Source of the DNA: Ramazzottius varieornatus
Taxonomy: Eukaryota > Tardigrada > Eutardigrada > Parachela > Ramazzottiidae
Direction: 5' to 3'
NCBI GenBank assembly: GCA_001949185.1
Contig: BDGG01000004.1
Coordinates: 3,169,267-3,233,266 of the forward strand
Length of the DNA: 64,000 nt
Below, piece after piece: positions 1 to 12,599 of this stretch. The notes below the pieces were generated by a model. It searched no databases, had not been told where the DNA came from, and saw only the letters and a list, made by a program, of their open reading frames with translations. The translations under genes and the position numbers were made by a program. Numbering within the stretch: the stretch's first letter is position 1; each line of letters opens with the position of its first letter.

Positions 1-64
1 GTGGATTCGTAACGCATACAGTACTGAACTGGCATTTTTGGAGTGCACTGAATGTCAAGGAGTT

Positions 65-2871
65 TCATTTCTTGCGTCCTCCGCGTTCCTTTTGCTGAAG
101 ATAGACGACAGCGCCCGGCGTGATGGCGCACGAAGCGATGCTTTGCGTATCTTTCACGTATACTCCCTCAAACTGCACTTTCTGTTTTCCTACTGGCATT
201 CCCAGTTGATCTTGTATCTTAGTCTTGATATCTGTGACTGTGTCAGTTGGTAGTAGAGTCAAACTCAACATTTGTCCATTCAGCTTCCATTCAGACTTGT
301 CAGCCACATGAGGAACCTGAACCTTGAAGGTAATCGGTCCTTTGTACAGCTGTAAGAACTCTTCCTCAGCTGCGTTATCCTGCTTCTGCCTTTTTGCTGC
401 TGGTTCGTCTTCGTCTGAATTCAAAACACAAACACCCCCATAAAAATCAAAGCAAAACAGCGTTTAAAACAGGAAAAAGTTTACCTTCGTCGTCCGGTTC
501 AGGAAGAGGCGCAGAAATGACAGGTGGTGCCGACGTCTTTGGAAGTAACGGCTGTACAGATGGCAAGAAAGCGGGTGTTGGTGGCAGGAAGCTCATACCC
601 ATCCCAGGAGGTCGTAACATGGAGGTGGCAGTCGGTGGAGGAGCGAACGAGGGCAACTTTACTGGTGGAGGTGCAGGAACAGAGATGTTGGCTGGTAGGG
701 AAGGCGGAAGTAAAGGTGCAACAGGTGGTGGTAGTGGCACCGATACCGTTGTCTGAAAAACAAAATAAAACATCTGCGGCTTCAATTCTAAAACTATGGT
801 CTTTTCATTTCGACATTTTGTACAGGAAAAGACAAGAAAAAATACCTGTGGCCCAATTTTGTCCTTCTCGGGATCAGGTACCAAGCCTTGCGCTTTGGCC
901 ATCTCGAATTGGTGATTTCGCTGTTCTTCGGGTGTCACATTCTTCGCGGCTTGTCGCATTATCGAGTCAGTCGAACCTACAAAGCCATCCCAGACTACCT
1001 TCCGTTCCTGTTCCTTCGAGGCATCTCCAATTTTGCGACCGATGGAAGTCTCTTCGGCGCCGGAGCCGAAGATATCCGAACGACGTTCGGCTAGCTGCCG
1101 GAGTTGCTGACTGATATCCGATCCAGTAGCCAACGACTGTTCCTGATTCATCTTATCCATGATCTGCCTATCTCTTTGCTGAAGATGCTCTGGATCCAGC
1201 AGGCTATAGCGCAGATGCTCAGACAGCTTCGCAACTGGGACGTTCTCTCCGGTGATCGATGACTTGACCATTTCGTGAGTCTTCGGCGCCACATTAACTG
1301 TTCGAGCACGTGGATCGTACGGCCGGATGATGATATTCCCTGCAAAACAGCAAAGAAGATTGTGAAAAGGTTGATCTTACCTTCATCAATTGGAACTTAA
1401 GGCGGATGATTTGAGTCAGATCGTTTTCCCAAGCTGCGCACGCTGTCAGCTAGTAAAGATGGAAACGTGCGCGACTTCAGACAACGATATGGTTCAATTT
1501 AGCTGCCCACGTCCCGGTTACTATGAATCGAAGTAATGAAAGGGTTTTAAAGTTGGAACGGGAATAAACAGCAGGACTTACCTGGTATAACCGGAGCCAG
1601 GACTGGTGGTGGCATGGATGGCGGCGGTACCGGCATCGGTTGTGGACCTTCCTTTGGTTCTTCCCTCGGAGGACTCTGAGGTGCCATTTCTTCCTCCTCG
1701 ATCTCCATTTCCACCGTAATGTCATCTGCCTCGTGGGCTGGAACTGTAGTCTGTCTGCTCTGTTGTTGCTGCTGTTCCTGTAACATGCGTTCGTAGAGCA
1801 GACTTCGCGCACCCACTTCTTCAGGAGTGGTGGGCGCCGGGAACTCTCCTTCTTCCCACTGCTGGTAGTCGATGGTCTCGACAATCGTGAAGTCATGCCA
1901 GTCAATCTGTGCGTAGGCCACTCTTTCTTTCTCGTTCTCCTCATCTTCACGTTCCTTCTCACGTAGGTCTCGTCGATACCATTCTGCCCTGTATCGTACA
2001 TCTTCCAGCACCTTCCTCGGCCGGGCTGCTTCAGAGCGTAAGTCGGCAACAATGGATCGAGGTGGTAGCAGAATCTTCGTGTACTGCTCGACTAACTTAG
2101 TAAAGTAGTCAAAGAGACTGTGTTGGGGTTTAAGAAAGTCAAACTGAAAATTCTTCGACTCTTTGTCCATGAGTTCGGCCAAAAAGTCCCTGCCATTCTT
2201 CGCTACACACTGTGCTGTTAGTCGTACCACTTCCAGGTCGAAACTAGAGATCGTCGGTGCATCTGCGAAGAACTCGAACTCGGGTGGAGGATCTTTTAGA
2301 GTGATGACGTCCAACTGTCTTCGCAGTTTTTCTTGGACCGTGTTTGTTGGCGCAATGGGAGGAGGACTGCAAATCCCATACGAAAGTTAGGAAACTTGGG
2401 CTGGTGAGTTGCTGCAATATCAACGCACGCAATGGTAGTCGGTCACCCTCAGACACGCCAAGACTCACGGATGGCCGACGTGCCTCCTTTTGCCAACGAT
2501 GCCAGTGCGCACTAATCAACGATCAAAGCTTACCTGTATGGTCGAGCTTGCACTTGAGGCTCTTGTGCCTTTCCTTGCATGAATTCTTCCACCTTATGTT
2601 CATAGTACGCGTGGTATGGATCTCCGTGATTCAAGAAATTAAACTTTGGATTATTCGCTTCGTTCTGCCTGATTCGAGCTTCGAAATCCGTTCCATTACG
2701 TGCGACAAAACTGGCAGTTTTGTCGACGATGTTACGCAGTTCAGGAGGGGGATAGATGATGCCGATCGATGGTGTGTTGTAAACTTCTCCTTCGTTCTGA
2801 TCGTCTCGCACATCAGGCTTCAGGATGAACTCTTCCGGGATGTCATTAGGAACTCCGTCGACTGCAACCAT
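65..2871 (-). CDS. SF3A1: Splicing factor 3A subunit 1 (SF3A1/SF3a120)
   Basis: Core subunit of the U2 snRNP SF3a complex, acting in the nucleus at branch-site recognition. Five coding exons, in transcription order: 2534-2871, 1582-2366, 846-1339, 485-752 and 65-414; 2235 nt, 744 residues, close to the roughly 790 of vertebrate SF3A1. Two SURP modules are visible, around residues 43-95 (GIIYPPPELRNIVDKTASF) and 156-215 (FDFLKPQHSLFDYFTKLVEQ). A conserved segment near ITGENVPVAKLSEHLR follows, then a proline-rich stretch, and a C-terminal ubiquitin-like domain (about 655-744) ending in ERGGRKK, the exact conserved end of the family. The ATG at 2869-2871 precedes the first SURP without a gap. 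Intron 3 (1340-1581) holds a 67-bp hairpin repeat. Identification is near certain. Confidence 0.97.
1421..1487 (-). repeat. 67-bp hairpin repeat, copy 1 (SF3A1 intron 3)
   Basis: Arms 1421-1442 and 1466-1487 pair imperfectly over 22 nt, with GCGCAC at unit positions 16-21 and GTGCGC at 47-52. Loop read in the gene sense begins GTTTCCATCTTTACTAGC. Same unit length and spacing as copies at 22527, 57045 and 6474. Confidence 0.75.
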
Positions 2872-3709
2872 GGCAGAATCTCGAAGTCCACGCTCTTTAT
2901 TGGACAGCAGACAAAATGTCTACCGGACTGGAAACAGGACGGTCGTTCCAAGCCTGGATACGTCTGGTGTGCCCACCGATCTTTAAGGCTTATAACCTAG
3001 AAGACCTAGATAGAAGACTGGTAGCTCTCGATCCTGTGCATCGAATAAAGAATCCGTAATTCCGTATCAACGAAATGGAGGAATCTCACTCAGATCACTG
3101 AGTTCAGACTTCAGAAGTCAGAAACGTAGAAGGCTCTAAAGCGAAAACAAATTGCTATCCCGAAGGTCAAACTAAAGATTACATTTACAGCCCCAAAATT
3201 TCAAGGGTAACCCCAAAGACAGGGCAGCGCTGAGGTGAAATTCTCAAGTTCAAGTTCAGCTTTGAAGTTTTTGTATCATAGGTTCCCGCCCTCAAAGTTT
3301 CCTCTTACCAAGTTTGCTCTTTCTGACCTAGGAAGTTCTTCTCTCCGGGCCACCGAAGCTGGATAGCATGTAGAGCAGTAGAATACACAAGCCGCGTTCC
3401 TCTCTGGCTGGGGGACTCTCCAGGCAAACAGGAGGTACAGGACCGACAGTCAGCTCTGCTTCGGGTGGACACTGGGTAAGTGCTGGATGGGGAACTGATG
3501 GTCAAGTTGCTGTTTGCCAACCTTCCAGTCCTTCTGGAAAATTCTATCTTTCCCAGTTGACTGCAAAGGTTTTAGGTTTCATTGACGGTAGTTCAATGGG
3601 AGTTTTCCGTCAGCAGAATGCGGCCCGTGGGTAGTCCGAGCGATTACGTTTGACTAATCAGTTTAGTTTTAGCCCGTAACTGAAATCCCCGCGAACTCGA
3701 AGCACCACG
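2872..3709. promoter_or_regulatory. Divergent intergenic region, SF3A1 / coiled-coil gene
   Basis: About 840 bp between two divergent start codons. It must hold both promoters and 5' leaders. I see no TATA box, repeat or RNA gene in it. Confidence 0.4.
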
Positions 3710-4923
3710 ATGGACCAACAGGACAAAAGGCAATGGGAGAAAACGTGGATCGGAACAAATCCTACCGAAGCTTGGAAACTTTCGTCTTCGAGACTGCTGG
3801 ACAACGAAGGGGAAATCAACAAGGCTACCACCAGACTTTCAGAAATTGAAGGTATGCGGAAATATGACTGCTTCCGGTTCTTATCGATACCGAAAAATTC
3901 TGCTCCAAACGAGTTTGATGCGTAGTTGTGTTTCAATTTCACAGACAAGATTGAGGAACTTCTGAAAAGTATCCTGGAAGCCGAGATGACTTCAGTTCCT
4001 GCCGACGAACTGCAAGCGAAACTGGACTTGGAAGTGAAAAACCTGCGAAAGCGTAAGTTAACACCAAATGTAATACGGGGTTAGTTTCTCTGTCGACTAT
4101 CGTTCTTCAAGTTAGCGAGATCAAATCCCGGAGCGAGTAGGTGCTGGATTCGTCTCAGAAATGACAGATGGTGGCAAAGAGGTGGAGAGACAAAGCGATC
4201 GATAGGGTAGTTTGTTTGGATTGCCTTGCTCAGATAGGAGGTTGAGAGACTTCCGCTATCCGGCCGCTTGATTGTTCCGAATCGCGACGATGCCGGATCG
4301 CATACCCAATAGTTTTCCGTTGTATGTCTGCAGGAAAAGAGAGCGGTAAGGTGAAATTCGATAAGACGCCATTTCGATCTGCCTGACAAAATCTCTGGAT
4401 CGAATGTCACTGCTCAAGGTTATTTATCCAAGGCTTCCACGGAAAGAATCTCGATCTACTCTTCTCCATCAGCCGACGGTTTCTTTCCTCTTCCCTGCCT
4501 TTTCTCTTTATTGTTGTGGCAGATCTGTGTTAATTAACATGGCTCCTTCCCCGTTCACTAATTAATGATGGCCAAGCATTTCCTTACTCTTCATTGCTTG
4601 ATCGTCTGCGGTTCCGTCCGTTTCTCTTAATTGCATAGTCAGGCGAGATGACGAGGACGATAGCAGCCCGTGAAAGACTAATGACGGATACTGTGTAAAC
4701 AAACCCCGCCACATGTTTTCCCTCTGGCATCTGTTTTCTGTCAATTATTTGTTACAACCCAGACTTCCAAAAAACCTATAAACTCTCATAAATTTTCAGA
4801 AAATCAGAATTACAGTACTCCTTCCTGGCTCGATTGAATAAGAATGGCATGAGGAGCTTTCTAGGTGCGAAAGAGTATGCAGTGAGGAGTTTTTCGGATA
4901 CCTGTGGAACCTGGGCAAGATGA
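3710..4923 (+). CDS. Small coiled-coil protein, unidentified (weakly SNARE N-domain-like)
   Basis: Three exons join in frame: 3710-3851, 3945-4052 and 4808-4923, giving 121 residues. The first two have clean GT/AG borders and read as an amphipathic helical protein (LSEIEDKIEELLKSILEAEM, then ADELQAKLDLEVKNLRKR). The third is joined through an AG at 4806-4807 and ends at TGA 4921-4923; it is less certain. The heptad-like spacing resembles the N-terminal helices of Qc-SNAREs such as syntaxin 8, but no SNARE motif or membrane anchor was found downstream, so either the 3' end is wrong, exons are missing, or the protein is something else. Divergent from SF3A1. No function is assigned. Confidence 0.45.
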
Positions 4924-7433
4924 ACTTATCCATGCAGCTGAGTTCGATTTTTATTTCATCAGCAAGCGAAAAGACGAGTTTTTAGTGCGAGTTGTGAAAA
5001 GTAGGTCCTTCGGGATACTGTGACTTAACTGCACATCTGTGATGGTCTTTCGAAAGGTTCTTCGGGATCGAGGCGACTCGTGAAAATTTGGAAGCGAAGA
5101 ACTTTGCTAAATAAACGGAAGGAACGACACACATGGCGCTTTATGGGCAACCGCCCACATTTTAGTTTACATGAGCGCTTCTGGGCTGCGACTCAATCTG
5201 AAATGTTGCATTTTGTGTATTTAGGAAGTCGGAGAGAGAAGCGGCCGTGAATATTTACTCGCTAAATGGCTCCTAAAAATATTGTCGTTATGAGCTACTG
5301 TATGGATCATAAGCGTCCATATTGACGACGCTTGCGTCGGTAAAAGTCGGATGACCGCAGGGCACATTCGCTACAAGTCCACATAAACATGACTGCTAGC
5401 TTCACGGCGACCACATAACTTTTGAAAGCGGCATCGACGTGGTAGAAGATGAGCAAATGGACGGTGAAACGGTCATGCTTAATTAGAGTGTGTAAACAGC
5501 TTCCGGTTATATCATGATCATGGAGCCGCGCTTGATTCTTTCACGCTAATGGCTCTTAATTACACGCGCGAGCCTAACCGGAAAAGTATGCGACCTGATG
5601 TCCAAGAAGGAAGATTCGGCTTTACGGCAGATCACTTTTCAACGGAACAGAAAACTGCCTCTATCCAAATGATCTCTACTTCATTCAGACGTAAACCGAT
5701 TACCGGAGAACCCGGAAGTAAAATGGTGTATTTAATTTTTCTGCGTGTTGGACGATAGTAAACTTGATCTTGGGCTACATTCTATCACAAAATTCATAAT
5801 TCACATTGGCCAAACGAAACTAGACTAAAAATTGTTTTCGAAACTGGAAACAGACGGTCTGCGATGAATCTCGCGGTTGCGACGTAGTGCGGAAGATGGT
5901 GTACTGTACGTAAAGACGTAAAGGTAGCTTTTCATGCTCTAGTTGTAAAACTACTGGTGTAGGAGGGGATGGAGAAAAAACCATCGATGTCATGTTTATG
6001 GTCTGGTTCGAAGCGGAACAATCAGTCTAAAAGTATAGGTGCACATAAAGGATCCGTATAGAGATGCAGTGCTCGTTACCGCGAGAAGCGCGGTGCTGCC
6101 TCGATGGTCGTGTGTGGTTCAACTTGACGGGTTCTGCGTCAAATGTGCCGCGCTTAATTTGAACTTCCGCTCGTAACGTAATACATCCATTCTCGGGCAT
6201 AATCTGCCTCTTCCGAAACTTACCGCTTGACCCGTCTTTCCATCTGATGAGAGCATCCAATATCATTTTGATTAAATATTTATTTTACTTTTTACCAGAC
6301 CTTTCAGAGGCCGAGCATGTCGAAAAACCAAAACGAGGACATTTTCGGTCCGCTGGTTTCAAATGATAAGTAATATTAAACGAATACTACTCCGACGGAA
6401 GAGATCGAATGTACAATAGTATTTATTACACAACGAAACTTTGAAATTTGGGGCGTTGGCAAACTCACCCAGATCGTTGTATCAAGAGGCGCACGTTTAC
6501 GGTGTTTTTGGCTAAACCTTTGCGGCAGCTGGGACAATGATATCAATGGATTTATTTGGATCTTATTTATGTCCCACTTGGATTCTTTAATCTGAAACGA
6601 AATTAATATTATGAATATTCTTGAGTTTTTTCGTATAACATGATGTGGTACTCGTACTGCTTTCAATATTTTAGCCACGGTTCCGATGTTTTTGCAAGGG
6701 ATATGCGAGGCACGCGGGAAATACGAGGACTGCGTATCCGGGCAGCGATGTCGGAGCGAGAAGAGGGCATGTCTTCTTGGTCCGAAAGAGAGCGCGACGA
6801 TTTGATGGAAGTATGAGGCGCTGGTTGTAACACCAATGCGCGATGAAGGGCGCATCTCGGTTTCGGCCTGTCCGCGCTGCCGAAGCTCTTCTGTAACATA
6901 GGCGCCCTCTCATTTGCTCTTGCGTTGGCTGGTCCGGATCCGGGGCGAGCTGCTTGATATAACAGCTATCTCGGCGATTTAGAGCGAGCGAGATCAGCGA
7001 GGGCTATATGTGGTGGTGGCAGGAGATGTGAACGAGACCGAGAAGAGATGATCGAATCGTACTCTACCACTGACAAAAAACGGTATGAACAGCAGATAAC
7101 GCCAACCGGCAACCAACTGTTGCTTATAACTGGGACTTGTCTTCTTCTCTCACTTCGCCTGTCCGATCGACCAGTACAGACGGAGTACTAAACGGACCCA
7201 TCCATCCATCCGAAGTCACTTCGTCACTTCGCGATTAGATAACAACGGGACCAGGCGCCTAAATAATCCCTCTGTGCCATTTCCCAGTTCCATTAGACGC
7301 TTTTCCATTTCCTTCCAGTTCTTGATCGCAGCCGGACTCGCTCACATTTTCCATACGGACTATTACTTCCTCGTCGTTTCGTTTGTCGAGCCTTATAACG
7401 GCTAGTTCGGGTTTTCCGCCGTCCATCGCTAGC
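4924..7433. other. Intergenic region before the SAND gene
   Basis: About 2.5 kb without a gene I can support. Open frames here are short, overlap on both strands and lack splice logic. It contains the intergenic hairpin-repeat copy at 6474-6540. The last few hundred bases, pyrimidine-rich around 7140-7330, probably form the 5' leader of the SAND gene. Confidence 0.4.
6474..6540 (+). repeat. 67-bp hairpin repeat, copy 4 (intergenic, diverged)
   Basis: GCGCAC lies at unit positions 16-21 and a diverged TTGCGG at 47-52, the spacing of the three intronic copies. Outer arms TCGTTGTATCAAGAGGCG and GCAGCTGGGACAATGA match the family consensus. The loop fits the consensus best on the + strand. Self-pairing is weaker than in the other copies. 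Confidence 0.55.
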
Positions 7434-10400
7434 ATGCTGCACAGCATGGGTATTCCGGCTCGGTACTCGGTCCTTCCGCCCATGGGGGTCCAGAACGCGG
7501 GCACCCGGAACCCCATGTCGTTGCTGCCGCCACCAACCATGGGTTCCTTCGGACCACCATCGTCCTTGCAGATGTACCTTCACAATCTGGCCCAAAGGGA
7601 GAGCATGATCCGCAACGCCTTCGCCGATTACCTGAAGCCGGTGTGCTCGCAGGAAGGAGAGATCATGTTAGACGTCGAATGTGGAGAGAACCGCGGGCTG
7701 CTGTACCTGTCCAGATTTTGCCAAGGAAGCAAAGGACCTTGTATCCGCTTTGAAGATATGTGGCTGACTCCCAACGAGTTTCAGTACATCAGCGGTAGGG
7801 AATCGGCCAAAGACTGGAAACGCTCGATAAGGCACCAAGGAAAAAGTCTCAAGTTGCTCCTGGCCAAAGGAATTCTCACAGTCCATCCGTCATCGTGCAG
7901 TTGCACCGGCTGCAGAATCAGCTCACCTGTGGTAAGCTATCTGTTTTGAAAATTGGAATGGAAAGAGGCCCCTACTGAATGACGGTCACAAAATGATATT
8001 TCAATTTTTTCTGTTATGAATATTGTGTAAACACTGGTTTGTCAAAGGTCACCAACGCATCAAAAAATTCTTGACGCCTTGATCCATCACGTGCGTCTGA
8101 AGACGGAGAAGCTACTTTTCACGAGCAAAATTACTTTGATATTAATATCTTGTTGTTTCAGAAAAGAAATAAACCCAGTTAAGAATAGTTTGGCGAAAAA
8201 CAAACTGTTAAAGAGTATTGTATCTTGGTTCACTGCTTTGTCCGAAATAACGCTTTGCACAGTATACTTTAATTGTGGAGGGTGTCGCAAGGCTTGGTTT
8301 GAAGTTTGCACAATATTGCCGAAGAGTCAGTGTAAACAGGATGGTCTTAATTAATGGCTGTCGGCTGGTGACTCGTTAGTTCGTCCTTTATGAAGATTGG
8401 AGAACGGTTGGGTGGCGCACTTCAAGATGATATTGACACCTGCTTCAAACAGCCGACAGCGGCGAACGCTTGGCGAATTAGAAGCCTGTAAAACTTATTT
8501 ACTACTACATTTACTTCTTTCAACAATTGGTCAACAGGTACGGTGACAATTATCGGCCATAAAGCACGGCCCATAAAAGAGCCAATTCGGCACGCGATAA
8601 ATGCGTCCGAAAAACAGCGTAATATAAACAACAAGCTTTGTGCTGTAAAATCCGTAGGCTGAACCTCCAATCAACCAAGAAAGCCGATAAAATTTTACCG
8701 GTTTCAACTTAAGCTACTGGTGATATTTCTTTGATAGAGTCTGAATTTTGCGACTACAAGAATCGAGATATTATAGTAGAAGAGTAACTCCAGGGATGAA
8801 AACATGTCTACGACGAAAAATATTGCTCGGGATGCTCAGGAAAGTACAAGAAGTTCGAGAAGTAGAACATTCTTCTGTGGTTCTCGAAAACTGATTATGG
8901 CGCATCGTTTACTTGAAACTTTAGACCGGAGGCTTTCCAGCCCAGTTGTGAGCCATCTGGCCGAACTTTAAACAGATAGGAACCACGTTCTTGTTTTGGC
9001 GAGCCAGTTAAGCAGGACATTACCAAACGGTCGGTTGGATCAACTCGGTGATGTTTATGTCGCCATAGTACGAGCTATCTCACATTCACGTCTCGATCTG
9101 TTTTTTTCTTTTCGTCGGAATGAAATAAAGCGAAGGGGGTTGTGTTGATGCCGATGAGTAAAGCGTTTGCGCCTTTTGTTTTGACCGACGGTGTGTGACA
9201 AAATGTGCACCCTGGGTTCGATAAAAAGCTCGCTACATTCCGATATGTATCGTTCACGATCGTCTATTTTCGAAGAGCAGGAAGCACGCCTGAATAGATT
9301 TTCGTATAAAAATGCACGGCGACCGATTGGCGCCAAGCGTGTACCTGATGATGTTAACGATGTTGACCTTTGACGACCAGTTTAATCTATTTGTCGCCTG
9401 CACGGTAAACCAGACTCAAAATTAGCATCGCTGTTCAAAAGATGGGGCAAATTTTTTTGATGATGTTTCTTTTGCAGAACCGCGGAAAGTTGTCAGGATT
9501 CGCTCCACGATTCGACGAAGGGGGTCCAGATTACACCGACGCACCTGATGATCGGCGAGTGAACCCCGCTAACCTCCAAGATCAGTTTGCGAGGAAATTT
9601 GCCGAACATGATCGAAGTCCCAGGTGAGTTCTTGCAGCATATTCGTTGAGCTGTATACTCTGTTCAGTCAAGCGAATCTTGCTAAATTTGTCGTGGAGCT
9701 ATCGTGGAACTACCAATACACTAACAGCTCTTTGTCATTGTAGCAATCCACCTGGATCGGAGGAAGCTCGCCGGTCTCCCGCTTCTCCCGAACAGAAACT
9801 GAAGAAGCAAGCTTTGTCCGTAAACCATGGTAGGTGACCCACAGGTGTTTCAGTTGTAGTTAGAGGTTTTTCGACAGTTGAGAACGAACCTAAGGACGAT
9901 GCTCATCGTTTTGCGTCTTCAGACGGACAGAACATTTTCATGACCACGAAGAACGTTCCGACCGGAAATGGAACAGATTGGTTTTTCGACAAACCGCTCA
10001 TACAGCATCTTCCTGGTCTGAAAGAACGCTCTCCGGCCTCGGTACACGACACACATACCGAGCCGCTGTCGTTCTTGAGGAACCTAGCACGAGACAGCAT
10101 GGCAGTGAAGTCTGACGGGATCGCACAAAAGCCGAGCTTCCCCTTCTACAAGCCAGTTCCGCAAATGCACCCAGGAATAATCAAGTAAGCTTCGGCGCAA
10201 CCGAGTTCCGAAAACCTTTTCAAACTTCCAAGCCTCTCAGTAAAACGGCTTGGCTTTCTATGACATATAGCAACATGGTTCTTTGTTCCTCGTAGCACGG
10301 GGAATTTGGACTTCAACGATGTGATACGGATGAACTCAATCCTTCAAAACTCAAAGTCGCTGTTCAGCAACCCCAGCGTCTCGCAAGCCTCGGCGTTTTA

Positions 10401-10980
10401 CCATCTTCCTCCGTTTTCATCCGTATCGATACCAGCTCCATCAGGTTCGTGCCGCTGAAATTAACTTGAGCTCTTCTGTCATTTGAATCCATTTTGAATT
10501 CCGAGTTTCGTCGTTGCAGGTACATCTGATTCCTCGGACACACCGGTCCTCGGAACGTCGCCTAAGCAGGTCTACAGCGGTTCGCCGGCAACAGTGCCAC
10601 CAAAGATCAAGGACCCAGACACTCCCCTGGACTTGTCGGGTGGGCTTAGCGAACGGAACGAAGAGGTTTTGCGAAGTCGTAAGCCGAAGAACCCGCCGCC
10701 CGTCCGGATTACCGAAGGTGTGTTCGGAAAGCGACGCCGTCTGGAGGACGATGCCTACGGGACGCCATCAGCGAGCGTCAACACGGAAGTAACCTCCTTT
10801 CGCCCAAAAAAACTAAGGCATCTGTATCACAAGGAAGCATATTCGCCATTGCAGAGCGTCAGTAACTCACCACTGAATATCCAAAGTCCTGAAAGTAATG
10901 TGGAAGTACAAGGAAGACGCAATGAGGACGCGGAGTCGCGTACATCCGATGAATTGCTCGAACGACCGCGATCGATTTGA
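7434..10980 (+). CDS. SAND-domain transcription factor with CtBP-binding motif
   Basis: Probable nuclear DNA-binding regulator. Exons 7434-7931, 9478-9623, 9744-9829, 9923-10184, 10296-10444 and 10520-10980 join in frame to 533 residues. A SAND domain spans about residues 76-160: it has GPCIRFEDMWLTPNEF, then the KDWKRSIR signature of the DNA-contacting helix, then a cysteine cluster (SCSCTGC) like the zinc-contacting tail in GMEB/DEAF1 members. Near residue 416 the motif PLDLS matches the PxDLS consensus bound by CtBP co-repressors. No MYND finger, as in DEAF1, is seen at the C-terminus. The reading frame stays open upstream to about 7326, so the start (first ATG, 7434) is uncertain. Intron 1 is 1.5 kb, long for this window. 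Family certain, orthology not. Confidence 0.85.
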
Positions 10981-11400
10981 ATCAGGAGACCTGCAGATTA
11001 TCTACACGTACTGATTTTCATGAATCGAGGCATTTATTGATGCTCACCGAATTTTACTTTTATCGGAGATTAACATGACTAAACAATGCTGTATTCTCGA
11101 AAATTTTGCTACAAGTTGATCAACGATTATCACACAGCAGAGCTAGTACATCCTTTTTCCAATTATCAGTACACTCTTTTGTTACATTATTCCAGTATCC
11201 CACTGTCCCATTGACACAATAAAAAAGTACTGTACCATCAAAGGTATCATATCTAAGCTAAGTATCACCGAAGAGAGTTGCAATGAATAGAAAGGGGAAA
11301 GTGACGATGCACAACTGATCAGCTGCGCATAAGGACGACTCGAAAAAAACCTAGAACTGTTCTTCACAAATAAGCATTTTTTTCCGGAAGTTCCGAATGG
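10981..11400. other. Convergent 3' region, SAND gene / CHMP2B
   Basis: About 420 bp between two facing stop codons, AT-rich, presumably the two 3' UTRs. Nothing else recognised. Confidence 0.4.
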
Positions 11401-12599
11401 TTACTCCGCTTTTAGTCGAGCGAGCTGCGCTTCTATCTCCGCCGCTTCCTCGTCCTCCTGGACGCGCTGTTTCTGCTTACTCTGCGCAGCGTCCCCAATC
11501 TTCGCTCTGGAGGGAGCAGGGGCTTTGGACATCTACGAAGAGACCGATTTTGAATTTCATGTCAACAAAGCACTGTGTCAAACAATCCACAGTGAAACAT
11601 ATTCAAGATACCGCACATACCTGTCCGCCAACTTCAATTCCAATCTCGTCCAGGATACGACTAACGATCACGTTTTCTTCGCTTTCATCACCGGATTCCG
11701 TAAGGATGTCGTCTAAGGTTTCATTAACTGAAAGACGAGAAAGACATGAACATCAAGAGAGATTCTGAGAGAACCCCTGACTCGCAGGAGAAACTTACTC
11801 ATTTCTTCTGACATATCCATCTTGGCAGATTCCTTGGAGAACTCCTGCATGATTTGTCCAACTTGCTGAGGACTCAGATGCTCATTCATGTTGTGCATGG
11901 CCTGTGTCGTCGACGCCATTGCCTCGCTCATCTTCACGTTCGATGTCATTGTCTGCAGCAATATAAGAAACGTAATTTAGCTACTGGAATACAAATTAAC
12001 AAAATCCTTCTAGTAACTACAGAAAAGTTTGCCTACCTTTCCCTGCATTCTGATGCCGGTGATGTGAGAATTTGCCTGCATACTCCTGGTTTTCTGTTTC
12101 CGTAGCGCAAGCAGCTGCTTGACAAGAATCTTTACACCCTCCTAACAACAGAAAGAATAACTCATACCGTCGCTTCCGGAATACAACTGCAATGTTCATA
12201 CACAGAACACATTTTATTAATACTTACAGGATTCTTTCCGTCCTTTGCCATCTTTTTGATATCAAGCTCCTACGAGGAAACGTTTCGTCTATTGTACTCG
12301 TACTCGCATTTGCAGTTCGACAAATGAAAAACACAACAGAAACTGAAGATTTTTAACGTACCAACTGTTTCTCTCGTCGCTCGAGCTCGCGTCGATCTCG
12401 ATCAAGGTCCCGCTGCGTATGCCTTAGACTCTTGTCCTGAATTTTAATCTCTTCTGTGAATACACATAAAGTTCAAACCACGGAGTATCCCGTAACCAGA
12501 TGACATCATTCGTCATAATTACGATCTATATGGATAAATAACTGCCTTACCTTTGACATCGGGCTTCTTCTTGCTGCTGAAGAGACTGGAGAAAGACAT
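11401..12599 (-). CDS. CHMP2B: Charged multivesicular body protein 2B (ESCRT-III)
   Basis: Late ESCRT-III subunit for membrane scission at endosomes and the midbody. Seven exons in order: 12551-12599, 12362-12453, 12228-12269, 12037-12141, 11799-11952, 11621-11727 and 11401-11532; 226 residues against 213 in human CHMP2B. The N-terminus MSFSSLFSSKKKPDVK is basic, helices 1-2 include QLLALRKQKTR, and the middle reads VKMSEAMASTTQAMHNMN, typical of 2B rather than 2A. NETLDDILTESGDE is the acidic linker. The C-terminus EIEAQLARLKAE fits an MIM1-type motif that recruits VPS4. Head-to-head with RPL4. Confidence 0.95.

Noticed and set aside
6376-6913. Long overlapping minus-strand frames upstream of the SAND gene.
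   Set aside because: Three frames are open at once, with no splice borders or recognisable motifs.
8400-8466. A GGTGGCGCAC match that looked like another hairpin-repeat copy.
   Set aside because: No GTGCGC-like right arm occurs at the required spacing and the segment does not self-pair.
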